From NCBI GenBank assembly GCA_037176905.1, contig JBBBWG010003259.1:1-31701 (forward strand): a stretch of DNA of 31,701 nt, read 5' to 3'. The translations under genes and the position numbers were made by a program. Below, piece after piece: positions 9,652-23,212 of this stretch (the stretch's first letter is position 1; each line of letters starts with the position of its first letter). The notes beneath the pieces are model-generated. The model did no database searches. It saw only the letters and a program-made list of their open reading frames with translations, and was not told the DNA's origin. The DNA is from Azolla pinnata. Taxonomy: Eukaryota; Streptophyta; Polypodiopsida; Salviniales; Salviniaceae.

Positions 9652-12600
9652 CTCTTCATTCTCTGTTTCCTTGATGAACTCTTCTTCTTCCTGGAAGGAC
9701 GGTTCATCCGTATCTACAGGAGAAGGCTCCTCCTAGGAGAACCATGAAAACAAATAAATGATCAGTGCAGGCTAAAAGTGTAGGACAAGTACAATCATCC
9801 CCACTAAACACAATTGTATACATTTTACAGAATTGCCATGTATGAACCAATCTCATTTTGTACCTTATGATCTTCGACAGAAGTTTCTGTTGTTTCTTCT
9901 ACCTCCGCCTCTTCTTCTTCCTCCTCTACAGTTGCATCTGGACTAATGTTCAGATTTGTTCTCATCACTGAATATATCCGGCTGGCGAATTCCTTGGGAT
10001 CCTCAAGGAGGAAGCCACTCTCCAGCAACGCAGTTTGATAGATGAGCTTGGCAGTCTGCTGAGCAACTGCATCCTGCCAGTTTGATAGGAAAGTTGTACA
10101 TCAATTCTATTTTCTCCATTTGGAAATACACAATGCAATACACATACAGAAAATAGGTAGAAAATGCTTACATCAGAATCTTGAGCAATTCTGTCTCTCA
10201 GTTCTTTTATAATGGGGTGTCTTGGGTTGATCTCCAAAACCCTCTTTCCACGCATATAACCCTGCTTGGCAGCATCACTAAGAGTTTGTGACTGCATTAT
10301 CCGCTCCATGTTGGCGCTCCAACCATATTTAGAAGTAACTACCACACCGGGCGTATCTGCTAAACGGTTACTAATTTTCACAGAATCAACATTTTCACTT
10401 GCTAGAAGCCCTTTCCACCAATTGGTTAACTCTTTGAATGATTCCTTGATCTCTTTGAGCTTAGAATCTTTGCCAAGCTTTAGCCCTTCCTTAGACACAT
10501 TCTGGAACTTCTTATCTTCATAATCCATAAGATATTGCATGAGGTATTCATCAACTGGATCAGTGAAGTAGATGACCTGTAGGGACATACGAGATTTCTT
10601 TAACTAAATTCTCTTCATACCAGCAACAAAAATCAATCCCTGTTCCACTTACAGATCACTCATACCTCATAGCCTTTCTTCTTTAATTGTTCCAAAAATG
10701 GGGACTTCTCTAGTTGCTCTTTGCTGCTACCAGTAATATAGTAGATGTCTTTCTGATTGGGCTTCATACGAGAAATGTATTGATCTAATGAGGCAAGCTT
10801 ATCTCCAGATTTAGTACTGAGTGAAACAAAAGAAAAAATTAAGACCATTTGAATGCGACAAAAGTAAGAGAACTCATGGATGTTCAACCCACCTATAGAA
10901 TCTAAGAAGCTTTGCAAGACGATTTCTGTTTGTTGCATCCTCAATAATTCCAAGCTTGATTGACTTTCCAAATTCATTCCAGAACTTTGCATACTTTCCT
11001 CGGTTCTCATCTTCACCTTCAGAGACTATACATAGTAGATAAAATCATTGCTTACAGAACAAAAATAGCAATAAATACAACCATATAGTAGAATCTGTCA
11101 ATTTTGAAAAAATAACCCCTAAATGGTTTGACTATTTAGCAGAATACCAGCAAAATTTTGAAATCTATTAAGGTGACCCTCACTAATTCCAATTAAGCAT
11201 TTCAATATTTTATGCTACGCTATCAGGATGAATTGACCACCTGAGGTGTGAATGGAGAAACAAATCTGCTAAGAGTGTAGAAGGCTACTTCTATGTAATT
11301 CACAACTAGCTTCCTTTAAAACTGTGTAAATGAAAAGTGCTACAGAATGCGAAGTCTATGCATTGTTACTGTCCCTTCACCTAAGACCTCCTCTGTATCA
11401 TGGCAGAGTCACGGCTAAACATAGTTTATATAATTGATCATGGTTTTTTTTCAACCCCATAGATATATAGTTTCTGTTCAGACACTTCAATTACTGTAAT
11501 CGTGTCGTCAGTCCAACAAGTGCAAAAGAAACACACAAAAGAAACACACAAGAATCTTTTTTTGCCTTGCATAAGACGCCCCAATGTCAAGTTCCTTTGC
11601 AGCTTTCCACAACCATAAATGTGTTGCAAAATCACAGATTTGATTCAGTCATTGAGTTCATACCTTCAGGTTCATCAGACTCTGCCGAATCGTCCTCTGC
11701 TATCCGCCTAATCATGTCTAAGGCTTTCCTCACAAGTTTCTTCTTTATTGTTTTCAAGCTGCTGGACTGTTGAAGCATCTCTCGCGAGACATTGAGAGGC
11801 AATGTATCTGAATCAACAATACCCTGTTTACAGGAAAAGAGAATAACATTGGTGTTCAAAAAAACCACAAATTCAAAACAGGCAGTAAATCCAAAAGCTA
11901 TAATTTACTACCTTCAAAAACGCAAGGTACTTAGGAAGAAGTTCATCAAATTCTTCAGAGATGAAAACCCGTCTAACATAGAGTTTCAAAAAGGACTTGT
12001 TGCTGTAATAATTCTCATAAAGATCATGTGGAGCTTTAGGTGGAATAAACAAGACTGCCTTGAACTCAACATCGCCCTCAGCATTGAAATGAGTCCATGC
12101 CAATGGCTTGTCTCCAGTCAAATCCTGTTACCATAAGATAATTATAGTACACTCTGTAGGAAAGATCATAGTAATAACACACTTTCCTGTTCATTGCTAT
12201 GACTATCATGCATACCTTAGCAATGGAGTGGAAAAAGTTTGCATAATCTTCATCAGAAATTTCCTTAGGATTTCTCAACCAAATAGCCTTAACGTCATTC
12301 AAAAGCTCCCAGTCCCATGTCGTTTCTTTCACCTTCTTAGTCTTCGGCTCTACCAATACACATAAGACACAGCAATGACAAAAGGATAAATAATGTAAAT
12401 TTTTTATTGTTATATATGTATGCCGTAATATGAAGAAACTCACTACTTTCAATATCTTCTTCATCTTCAGTTTCTTCATCCTCTGTGGCTGCAGATAAAG
12501 CAGATACAGCTTAGGAACTATTGACAGAACAACAAATACACACGGGAACCAAAAGTCTGTGGAAAAACCTGTCTTCTCTTCTTCATCTTCAGAAGCCTCT

Positions 12601-14919
12601 TCAGCATCCGCGTCAACTTCAACATCAACTTCCTTGCTTGACCACAGATATATGGGGAAGTTGATGAACTCAGAATATTTTTGAACAAGATCCTGGACAA
12701 TTGTAATGCCAAGAGTTTTAAGGATAACATCGTTATGAATGTAGTATCAAACAGAGGATGAATAACTAACAAACCTTCAGTTTATCCTCTTGCAAGTATT
12801 CACTCGCTTCCTCTTTCAAATGCAACCTTATTTCAGTGCCTCGCCCAAGAGGTTCGTTCTCAGTATCTTCCGATATGGCAAATGCACCATCCGCCTTGGA
12901 CTCCCAGATATATCTACCAGATAAATATAAGGACACAATGAGATATGGCCACAGCAAAAGGTCAATCACTAACTGGAATTCCTCTCAAAATCATTGAGTT
13001 TTATTTGATTGTCCTAGACCCCCCTCGTTTCATTGAATTGGCAACATAAGCACTACTGACTCAACGACTCAATTAAATCACCAAATCAGTACTGATTAGG
13101 AAATAGTAATCCTTTTGAAATTTCGATTAAGCGAGAGAGATAGAAGTATACTGTTTGTCGTCATTGTGCTTGCTGATCACTTCTACATAGTCAGCAACAA
13201 GGTACACGGAGTAGAACCCCACACCGAATTGCCCAATCAGGTTCAAGTCTCCGCCCTTCTGCATTTGCTCCAAAAATGCTGCAGATTTCAAAAACGTGTG
13301 AGTAGTTATGAAGTACAGATGTAGGAGCTCCAATACACACTAAAGAAAGGCGTGATAAAAAAATGTGTCAATTCAGTCATGCATACCTGAAGTTCCAGAC
13401 TTTGCAATCGTTCCAAGGTTCTTGACAAGGTCCTCTTTGGTCATACCAATACCTCGGTCACGAATTGAAAGAATCTTCTTGGCTTTGTCTAGTTTGATCT
13501 AGAGAATGATATCAAATGAATGTCAGAACAATCTGATCTAGAATGGTTCCCAAATCTGGATGCAAACCAAACACAAAACAATCCAGAGCAGCACGCAGTT
13601 TCTGGAGTGACCTACTTGTATCTCTAATTTAGTATCATCTCCTTCTCCCAGAACCTCCTTATCAGTTAAGGCCAAGAATCTGATCTTATCAAGTGCCTGT
13701 AAAAGCAAACGAAGCAGCAAAATCAAAATTTTGACAACCAAATATTCCTATCAAGAGACAGTAAGATGCCTATAGTTTCAACATAGTTATATGTCTACAT
13801 ATATCTGAGAGATTTCATACAACAATTTTCTATGCTCTTAGAAGATCTGTACCATCAGCAGACGATTTAAGGGTAGCTACTATACTTATGCAAGTGAATA
13901 ATCCGATATCATGATTGAAAACCATTCGCACAATGCATGTAGTTGGATGAGGCGATAATCAGTAAACATGCAGCTAGAATTTTTAGGATGAGGACAAGAT
14001 ATTTACATCAGATGCATTTGATATGAGCTCTCGAAGGTATATGTCCTTGTTACTGTAGAGGGAATTGATGATGATGTCCATCAGCCTTGACACTTCGGCC
14101 TGGAATTGGAACTTTTCTGCCTTCGATCTGAAGGATCTTGATGAAATCGATTCAGATTCTCTATAATAATAAAGAAGGAACAACACACAGGTAGTTTGGG
14201 TCAGAGAAGGTACAAGAACACAGCAAAACTCGCATAACCCAACTGAAAATCACCTTTTCACAACTTCCGAATCCGTGGACAGAGCATCTGGAATTGCTCC
14301 AAACCCCTCCTCCACTTTAGGAAGATCACCGTTACCTTCCACGACATCATCGGCTACAACTCGTACAACTGGATCTGCAAAGAATCTCATGTCAAACATT
14401 AACAACCTTGGCTCCTCAACCTCCCAAGAAATACAAATACAGGCTCAAAACAAAGATTCGAGAAAACAGAATGCGACTGACTGCAACAGAGAGCGAGAGA
14501 GTGAACAAAGATGAGCGAGAAAGAGCGAAAGAGAAGGTTCCACCCAGCTATTAAAGAGAAGAAATAATCAAGGGAGGCAAGTAAGAGTGCAAACGAGAGC
14601 AGTAGTAATACATTATCCATTAGGTGAGATGAATAACGTGATGATATTCTCGGTATGCAGTTTGAAAGTCAGAAAGAACCTAGCAGCTGCAGCAGCAGCA
14701 GAAACCACAAAGAAAACGAAGATGAAAAAGAAGATGGAATGCTGAAAAAGGCACATCGAGTTGGGCTGCTTCATCTGAGACAGAAAAGACGCCGTTTTTC
14801 CTGCAGATTTGGAGGAGAGGCAGGTGGTAGTGGTGCGATGTGTTGCGCGTACCGTGATGGTGGACGAGAAGGAATGCGGAGAGAAGGAAGAATGCCGCAA
14901 GAGCGGAGGCTCTCCTCAT
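9622..14919 (-). CDS. GRP94: Endoplasmin (GRP94/SHEPHERD), ER-lumen HSP90
   Basis: Seventeen minus-strand exons: 14853-14919, 14254-14374, 14007-14160, 13616-13696, 13387-13498, 13152-13278, 12775-12913, 12569-12692, 12444-12488, 12216-12349, 11912-12124, 11664-11823, 10893-11016, 10666-10816, 10172-10576, 9864-10073 and 9622-9732. The 2478 coding nt give 825 residues; Arabidopsis SHEPHERD has 823. The start [16 protein letters not shown] is a signal peptide. The GHKL ATPase domain follows, with ELISNASD ending at 114, DRGIGM at 155-160 and GQFGVGFYS at 194-202. A Glu/Asp-rich linker (about 288-325) ends in KPKTKKVK and leads into [15 protein letters not shown]. The middle domain has [18 protein letters not shown] and [10 protein letters not shown]. 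After the dimerisation domain an acidic tail ends in KDEL (822-825), the ER-retrieval signal. It folds secreted and membrane proteins with BiP, whose gene is divergent upstream. In Arabidopsis this protein is needed for CLAVATA signalling. Confidence 0.97.
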
Positions 14920-14983
14920 GGTTTTGGCTTGTCCGCGATACAGAGCAGCGATCGGAGGAGGAAGAGATGGTCGAATCAACAGC

Positions 14984-14984
<1 letters not shown>

Positions 14985-15017
<33 letters not shown>
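14985..15017 (-). repeat. (CTG)11 trinucleotide repeat in the GRP94 5' UTR
   Basis: Eleven uninterrupted CAG triplets on the plus strand read as CTG in the GRP94 transcript, 66 nt upstream of its ATG. CTT-rich tracts flank it (15045-15062 and 15080-15100). No upstream ATG was found between the predicted transcription start and the GRP94 start. The polyglutamine ORF on the plus strand is antisense to the leader and not a gene. Confidence 0.85.
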
Positions 15018-15018
<1 letters not shown>

Positions 15019-15212
15019 GTAGAAGATCTTCAGAGAAGAAGGGAGAAGAAGAAGAAGAAGAAGCAGCTTGAAGAGAAGAAGGGAGAAGAAGAGGAAGAAG
15101 CGTCTGTGCGTGACTTCTGCGTTCTTTCTTATACCGACTCACTCACTGGCTCACCGCTCCTTTTCACACTTATTAGCACTGTCGTCCGCCCGTAGGAATA
15201 CGGTGGCTCTAG

Positions 15213-15220
15213 TATTTATA
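15213..15220 (-). promoter_or_regulatory. Predicted TATA box of GRP94
   Basis: Read on the minus strand the sequence is TATAAATA in a GC-richer setting. It implies transcription starting near 15185 and a leader of about 265 nt that includes the CTG and CTT repeats. A GACGTG core (minus strand, plus coordinates 15246-15251), like the bZIP unfolded-protein-response element TGACGTGG/A, lies 26 bp upstream. Confidence 0.55.
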
Positions 15221-16030
15221 CGGCCGTATAACTACCGCAGCACGACACGTCGCCGTATTTCTACGCTCGCAAAGTATATGTGTACAGCATCCGGAAGAAG
15301 CTTATATTGCCTTCCTTGTGTTGGTTACTACTGCTTCCGAAGCCAAATCGGTCATTACAGTACAGTTCCGCATATGTCTTCTTGGCTCGGTTTGGATTGT
15401 GTCTTTAGAGCGCAATTGTGTACCACATTCGACGACAACTTCCGTCTGAAAGAGAGCAGAGTAGGAACCAGAAAAAAAAAGGGGGGGGGGGGAAGAAGAA
15501 GCAACGATCCGATCCCATGATTTCTCCTGCTCGAGGCCTCAACTTTGAGAGCTGAGCAGCCGAACGCATGTAACGAACGATGGCGTATTATTATGCCCAC
15601 GTTGCGTCCGTTATCATCGACCGAGAGAAGGTCCTTTGAAGTTAGATGTGATAGTGTGGCGCAGCCTGAATGTCTGTCTGTATTTGGAATCTGTTACTCG
15701 TCCTCTACAGTCGATGAGCATCGCTAGGAAGATCAGGCCATGCTCGGTTTTAATGGACAAGCCGATGCACCGCTCATCAATCATCGCTTGCTGCGCATGC
15801 CGGCCGATAGGGCATCGACGGATCCCGGAGTCAAGCTGTGCCAATTGGCAGAGGCGAAATATCGATGGACTGCTGAGAGCGATTAGTCCCATCCATCTAT
15901 CTATCTTCTTCTTCTACTGCTGCTTCGTTCCTCATCATCGTCATCATCATCGTCAGTGAAGAAGCACAGGAGGTTATGAGGGTCTGCCAATCCAGATCCT
16001 ATAATCGTGGACAATACAAGCATACTGGGC

Positions 16031-16059
16031 TTAGGGTTTAGGATTTAGGGTTTAGGGAT
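16031..16059 (+). repeat. Short interstitial telomere-type repeat (TTTAGGG)
   Basis: Four head-to-tail copies of the plant telomere unit are present, one with a single change (TTTAGGA). In plants such telo-boxes (AAACCCTA on the other strand) are common in promoters of highly expressed housekeeping genes and can bind telobox factors. It lies in the GRP94-BiP interval, about 390 bp upstream of the BiP TATA box. Confidence 0.75.
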
Positions 16060-16194
16060 TTACAGCAAAAAAGATAGATACATACAAAACACAGAAAGAA
16101 AGAGAAACGAAGCAAAGAAGATCGTGTATGTGCATATTACAAAACACAGGAGAAAAAACAAGGCCAAACAAAAAAAAACAAAAAAGAGATCGGA

Positions 16195-16209
16195 AGAAGG
16201 TTCTAGAAA
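16195..16209 (+). promoter_or_regulatory. Perfect three-unit heat shock element
   Basis: GAAGGTTCTAGAA (16196-16208) matches nGAAnnTTCnnGAAn with no mismatch. This is the binding site of a heat shock factor trimer. It lies about 210 bp upstream of the BiP TATA box. A further TTC half-site follows at 16215-16217 with non-standard spacing. Confidence 0.65.
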
Positions 16210-16343
16210 GTGGCTTCGGGGAGAATAGACGGCTGAGATGCGGCCGATCGACATGCGCAGATCCGACGGCATCCGGCAGCCCAGCGGGAAGGACGGCCGT
16301 GATTGGCTGGGGGGCGTGGGGAAGACGTGTATGCTCGCATCTC

Positions 16344-16354
16344 ATTGGTCCACG
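16344..16354 (+). promoter_or_regulatory. ERSE-II element (ATTGG-N-CCACG)
   Basis: ATTGGTCCACG is an exact match to the ER stress response element II, recognised by NF-Y together with bZIP factors of the ATF6/bZIP28 class. It is about 75 bp upstream of the BiP TATA box, an expected position for an unfolded-protein-response target. Confidence 0.75.
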
Positions 16355-16374
16355 TCCCGCGGCCTGGGCTGGCG

Positions 16375-16396
16375 CCAACCGCTGGCCGCCACGTGG
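16375..16396 (+). promoter_or_regulatory. ERSE-like element overlapping a G-box palindrome
   Basis: CCAAC (16375-16379), a 9-base spacer and CCACG (16389-16393) match the ER stress response element CCAAT-N9-CCACG with one change in the NF-Y half. The bZIP half is embedded in the palindrome CCACGTGG (16389-16396), which contains a G-box CACGTG. The exact 9-base spacing beside an ERSE-II favours a real site. Confidence 0.6.
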
Positions 16397-16419
16397 AAAT
16401 TCGGAAACAGCCGGCGATT

Positions 16420-16426
16420 TATAAAA
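16420..16426 (+). promoter_or_regulatory. Predicted TATA box of BiP
   Basis: TATAAAA sits just downstream of the ER-stress elements and is followed by purine-rich and then CTTCTT-rich sequence typical of a plant leader. Transcription would begin near 16450, giving a leader of about 330 nt. Confidence 0.6.
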
Positions 16427-16778
16427 AAAAAGCAGAAAAAAGAATTCCAAGAAAAAAGAAAAAGAGAGAGAGAAGAAATTAGAAAGCAATAATAGGTAAT
16501 AAAGGGCAGGGCCTTCGAAATCTGTTTCCTATCTTTCCTCTGTTCAAAAAACAGCTTCTTCTTCTTCCTTCTTCTTCCTTCTTCTGCTTCTGCTTCTGCT
16601 TCTTGCCATCGCCACGCCAATCTCTCTTACGCGCAGAGCTTGTCTGTCTGTCTCTGTCTCTGTCTCGTCTCTCTCCCGCCATCGCTCTCTTCCACGCCTG
16701 CGCAAGCGCTTTTGAGTAAAGGAACACGCACGGCGGCTCGCGATTGAACGGAAGATCAGATCTGTTGCTTCCCGCGCT

Positions 16779-20485
<3,707 letters not shown>

Positions 20486-21129
20486 AGAAAATAAGCCTTT
20501 CTTTTTTTCGAAAACAAATTCCTTTTTGGTTCTCTATTCTCTGAGGTTTGACGCATGATATATATATGTGCTACACAATCCCATCCATGGAATGGGTATT
20601 TTGCCTGAACTAAGAAGAGTCGGGGATATTTGTTTCATCAGTAGATTTGTCTTGCAAGGGAAAACAAAATGTCTGCAAGAAGTAGAAAAATCTTGAGAAA
20701 AGAACGAAGACAAAACTTTTTGTAGATGATTTGAGTAAGGTCTCTTCTTTACGTTCCATAATGCTTGTTCTGCTTTTATTCGATTAATGCTGGATTTGGA
20801 ATTTGCTTGAGGGGTTTTGAGTCTAAGCTTTGTAGCTGAAACCTGTCATCAAATTCTAACTCTGCTACGCAAGAAAGACATGCATTTGCAAGAAAGAAGA
20901 TGTTGTAAATCGATTAACTGCGATAGATAGTAGTGAGTGAATTTCACTTACATTTCAATTACTCCATAATTTTAGTTTCTGGTTGATCGATGACCATTGC
21001 TTTATGGGCACTGAACTTGCCTTTGTTTTGTTGAGGTTTTAACAACTGCAATCTGCATCTTCGTTCATTACAACTAATTTTAACCAATCTATCTTTCTAG
21101 CTCGAAATTTCTCTACCTAGCCCTTCCAT
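20486..21129 (+). other. BiP 3' UTR and downstream sequence
   Basis: No ORF of note follows the BiP stop codon. The sequence is T-rich and the first 250-300 bp is probably 3' UTR, but I could not fix a cleavage site. Confidence 0.4.
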
Positions 21130-21845
21130 AACCTTCGTTTTTGACGGGGGGGGGGGGGCGCTCATGTCTTATTTTTTGACGTAAGGCTCTCAAGCCCTCT
21201 GATTTTTGGATTGGGGCTAGAGGTGGGCTCGTACCAAAATAGTTTCTTTATTTAGTAAGATATATATATTTATATGTACACACAATAACGATTGAGAAAA
21301 GAAAGAAAAGTTATTAATACAAGAAATCTCAGGTTTTGCCATCTCCGAAATCTCGAAGAAAAGCTCAAAGAGGGGGAAGGCGATGGATGGAGAAGCGGCA
21401 AACCAAGGAACTTCCTTGACAGAATTGGACTCATGGGAGCACCAACTCGCCATCCATTTCTTGCCGATAGACATGTAGAGGCTCGAGCAGGAACAGAACA
21501 AACTCAACGCCAGTCTCAATCATTTGTAGAGTCTACGAAGTAAGGCTTAATTGAGGATTGTTGCGAGACCAGATTCGGACTAGATAGGAGCCATTAGGGA
21601 CGCAAAGGATTCTCGGTAAGCTTAGGCTTCTTCCATCTTGAGCTTGATTCCCCCAAGTCGGTAGAAATGTTGCTGGCCCAAAATCCACTTAGCCTTAGGA
21701 ATTCGACAGTATTTTTTACGGAATGGAAGCAAGGATTTTGCCCCAAGGAAGCCATGGCCTAGGGAGACAAGCTGCACCAGCTCATAGTCATCTTCCTTGG
21801 TCTCCCGAAGGACTATTTGCCACTCCTCAATCAAATAGGAGGAAA
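21130..21845. pseudogene. Unrecognised decayed coding-like segment
   Basis: The stretch is more GC-balanced than its surroundings. It holds a 70-codon minus ORF at 21622-21834 (LVSLGHGFLGAKSLLPFRKK, then CRIPKAKWILGQQHF) and plus-strand ORF-like sequence at 21292-21543. One plus frame, with internal stops, reads TELDSWEHQLAIHFLPIDM and then RLEQEQNKLNASLNHL, which looks like a retrotransposon gag coiled coil. No protease, RT or integrase motif and no LTRs were found. I do not recognise either product. Confidence 0.3.
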
Positions 21846-22711
21846 GATAGGCACTTTGGTAGATGAACTACAGTTGACAATTGACAAACTACCATGGGTC
21901 ATATTGCTACTCAGAATGAAAGGAAATGCTCTCAAACAACAAGTAGAGTCTGTTAGCCTTCTATCTAGGCCAATGTTTTAACGTGTGTATGATATTTGTG
22001 TTTTTCGTGGGAGGACATGTTTTTCATGAATATAGGCAGTGACATGTTTGTACAACATCATATGACAAACCCAAGATGGTTGTACAAGCCACTGTTTTGG
22101 TTATATATGGGATTAAGACTATAGTTATTGATTCATTCTCTTTAACTAATGAAAGGATTCCATCTTGGAAAAAAAGAAAAGAAAAAAGAAAAAAAGAAAG
22201 GAGAAAATCAAAATTTTAAACTTAAGGACTTACTATTAGTGAATATGGAAAACAAAAACACGTTTGTTGCACATGTACTGACACAAGGGGACATTGGTCT
22301 CATATATGCACTATTCTCTCCATTATAACATCCTCTCTAATAGAACGCCCTAAAACGTCAGGGTGTTATGTTACAACATAGATGTTATATTAGAGCGGAT
22401 ACAAGGTTTAGAGAAGTGTTAGAGAGAGATAATTGTAAATAGAGAAGTTCTCCTAGTGTAATATGTCAAGGTAAATCGAAGATATGTTACTCGATAATAA
22501 TTACAAGTGATTGACTGATTGATCAATTGATACATTGTATTAATTAACTCAATTGTGTGCGTGTGTAGAAGGTGCTTGGTTGGATGGAAGGTGTTAATTG
22601 TTGGCTAGTACGATGATATAGTTATTATGTATTTGCATATGTACATACATGCGTGTATGTAAAATATGCATGTGTGTATACGCGGGTTTACCCGATGCAT
22701 GTGTGTAAAAA
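21846..22711. other. Intergenic AT-rich sequence
   Basis: Nothing gene-like was seen. A purine tract of A-runs and AAAG units lies near 22168-22205. The segment 22320-22400 has imperfect inverted symmetry (ATAACATCCTCTCTAATAG against later TAACATAGATGTTATATTAGAG) and may be the remains of another small inverted-repeat element. Confidence 0.3.
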
Positions 22712-23163
22712 GGGAAAATCATAAAAAGAAATGCCTAACAAAATTATAAATTACATTTTGAGGCCTACCAAAACTAGAAATTACAGAGTAACGCACCGTT
22801 TTAAAAATTAAAACGCGATTGATTGATTAACACCAAATCAATTAATTGCGAGTTCAATTAACATCAAGTTAACTAATTGATTAACACTCAATTACTTGAT
22901 TAATACCAGATTAACACGTCAATCAATTGATCAGATTCGAAAATTACGAACTTTTCGTCAGTCGAATACAGTAAGGGAAAATCGATTGGATTCAATTAGT
23001 GGGAAGAGATCAGGAATTAAAATCAATACTAGAGAAAGATAATTAGATGTTAATTGTACATAGAAGATGAGATCAGGCGTTAATGCGTAATTTCTGATTT
23101 TAGCGGGCGTCAAGTTAAAATGTGACTTATAATTTTGTGAGGCGTTTTTTCGGTGATTCTCCC
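22712..23163. mobile_element. Complete long-TIR MITE, family A, directly upstream of the Dicer gene
   Basis: The left end GGGAAAATCATAAAAAGAAA and right end TTTTTTCGGTGATTCTCCC are inverted repeats. The TIRs continue inward about 85 bp, through ACAAAATTATAAATTACATT on the left and its imperfect complement on the right. Total length is 452 bp with no ORF. Its right end is 49 bp upstream of the Dicer ATG, so it must overlap the promoter or leader of that gene. No exact target-site duplication was identified. Confidence 0.75.
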
Positions 23164-23212
23164 CAAAGTGAAAAAAAGCGAAGGAGAAAGAGTGTGTCTT
23201 GTGTCTTGTGTC

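Larger units (their letters stand above)
14920..16778. promoter_or_regulatory. Shared divergent upstream region of GRP94 and BiP
   Basis: The two ER-chaperone genes start 1859 bp apart on opposite strands with no gene between. TATA boxes at 15213-15220 (minus) and 16420-16426 (plus) leave about 1.2 kb between the core promoters. The BiP-proximal 230 bp is GC-rich and carries the heat-shock and ER-stress motifs listed separately. No exact CCAAT-N9-CCACG element was found next to the GRP94 TATA box. The middle (15300-16000) holds a G12 tract at 15481-15492 and otherwise nothing I recognise. Confidence 0.7.

Noticed and set aside
13085..13108. Possible family B MITE relic in GRP94 intron 6
   Set aside because: Only about 20 bp (ctgattaggaaatagtaat) resemble the family B end. 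There is no partner end.
14655..15195. Plus-strand ORFs with polyglutamine and polyglutamate
   Set aside because: They are antisense to the GRP94 first exon and leader, and are generated by CAG and GAAGAA repeats.
16302..16319. ATTGG followed by CGTGG as another ERSE
   Set aside because: The order of the halves is reversed relative to ERSE and the spacing is 8 bases, not 9.
22698..23175. Target-site duplication around the Dicer-proximal MITE
   Set aside because: gtgtaaaaa and gtgaaaaaa are similar, but are not identical and are not placed flush with the ends.
23153..23212. Dicer start at the GTG 20 codons upstream
   Set aside because: GTG is not a credible plant start, and the extension lies in MITE end sequence. 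The first in-frame ATG is at 23213.
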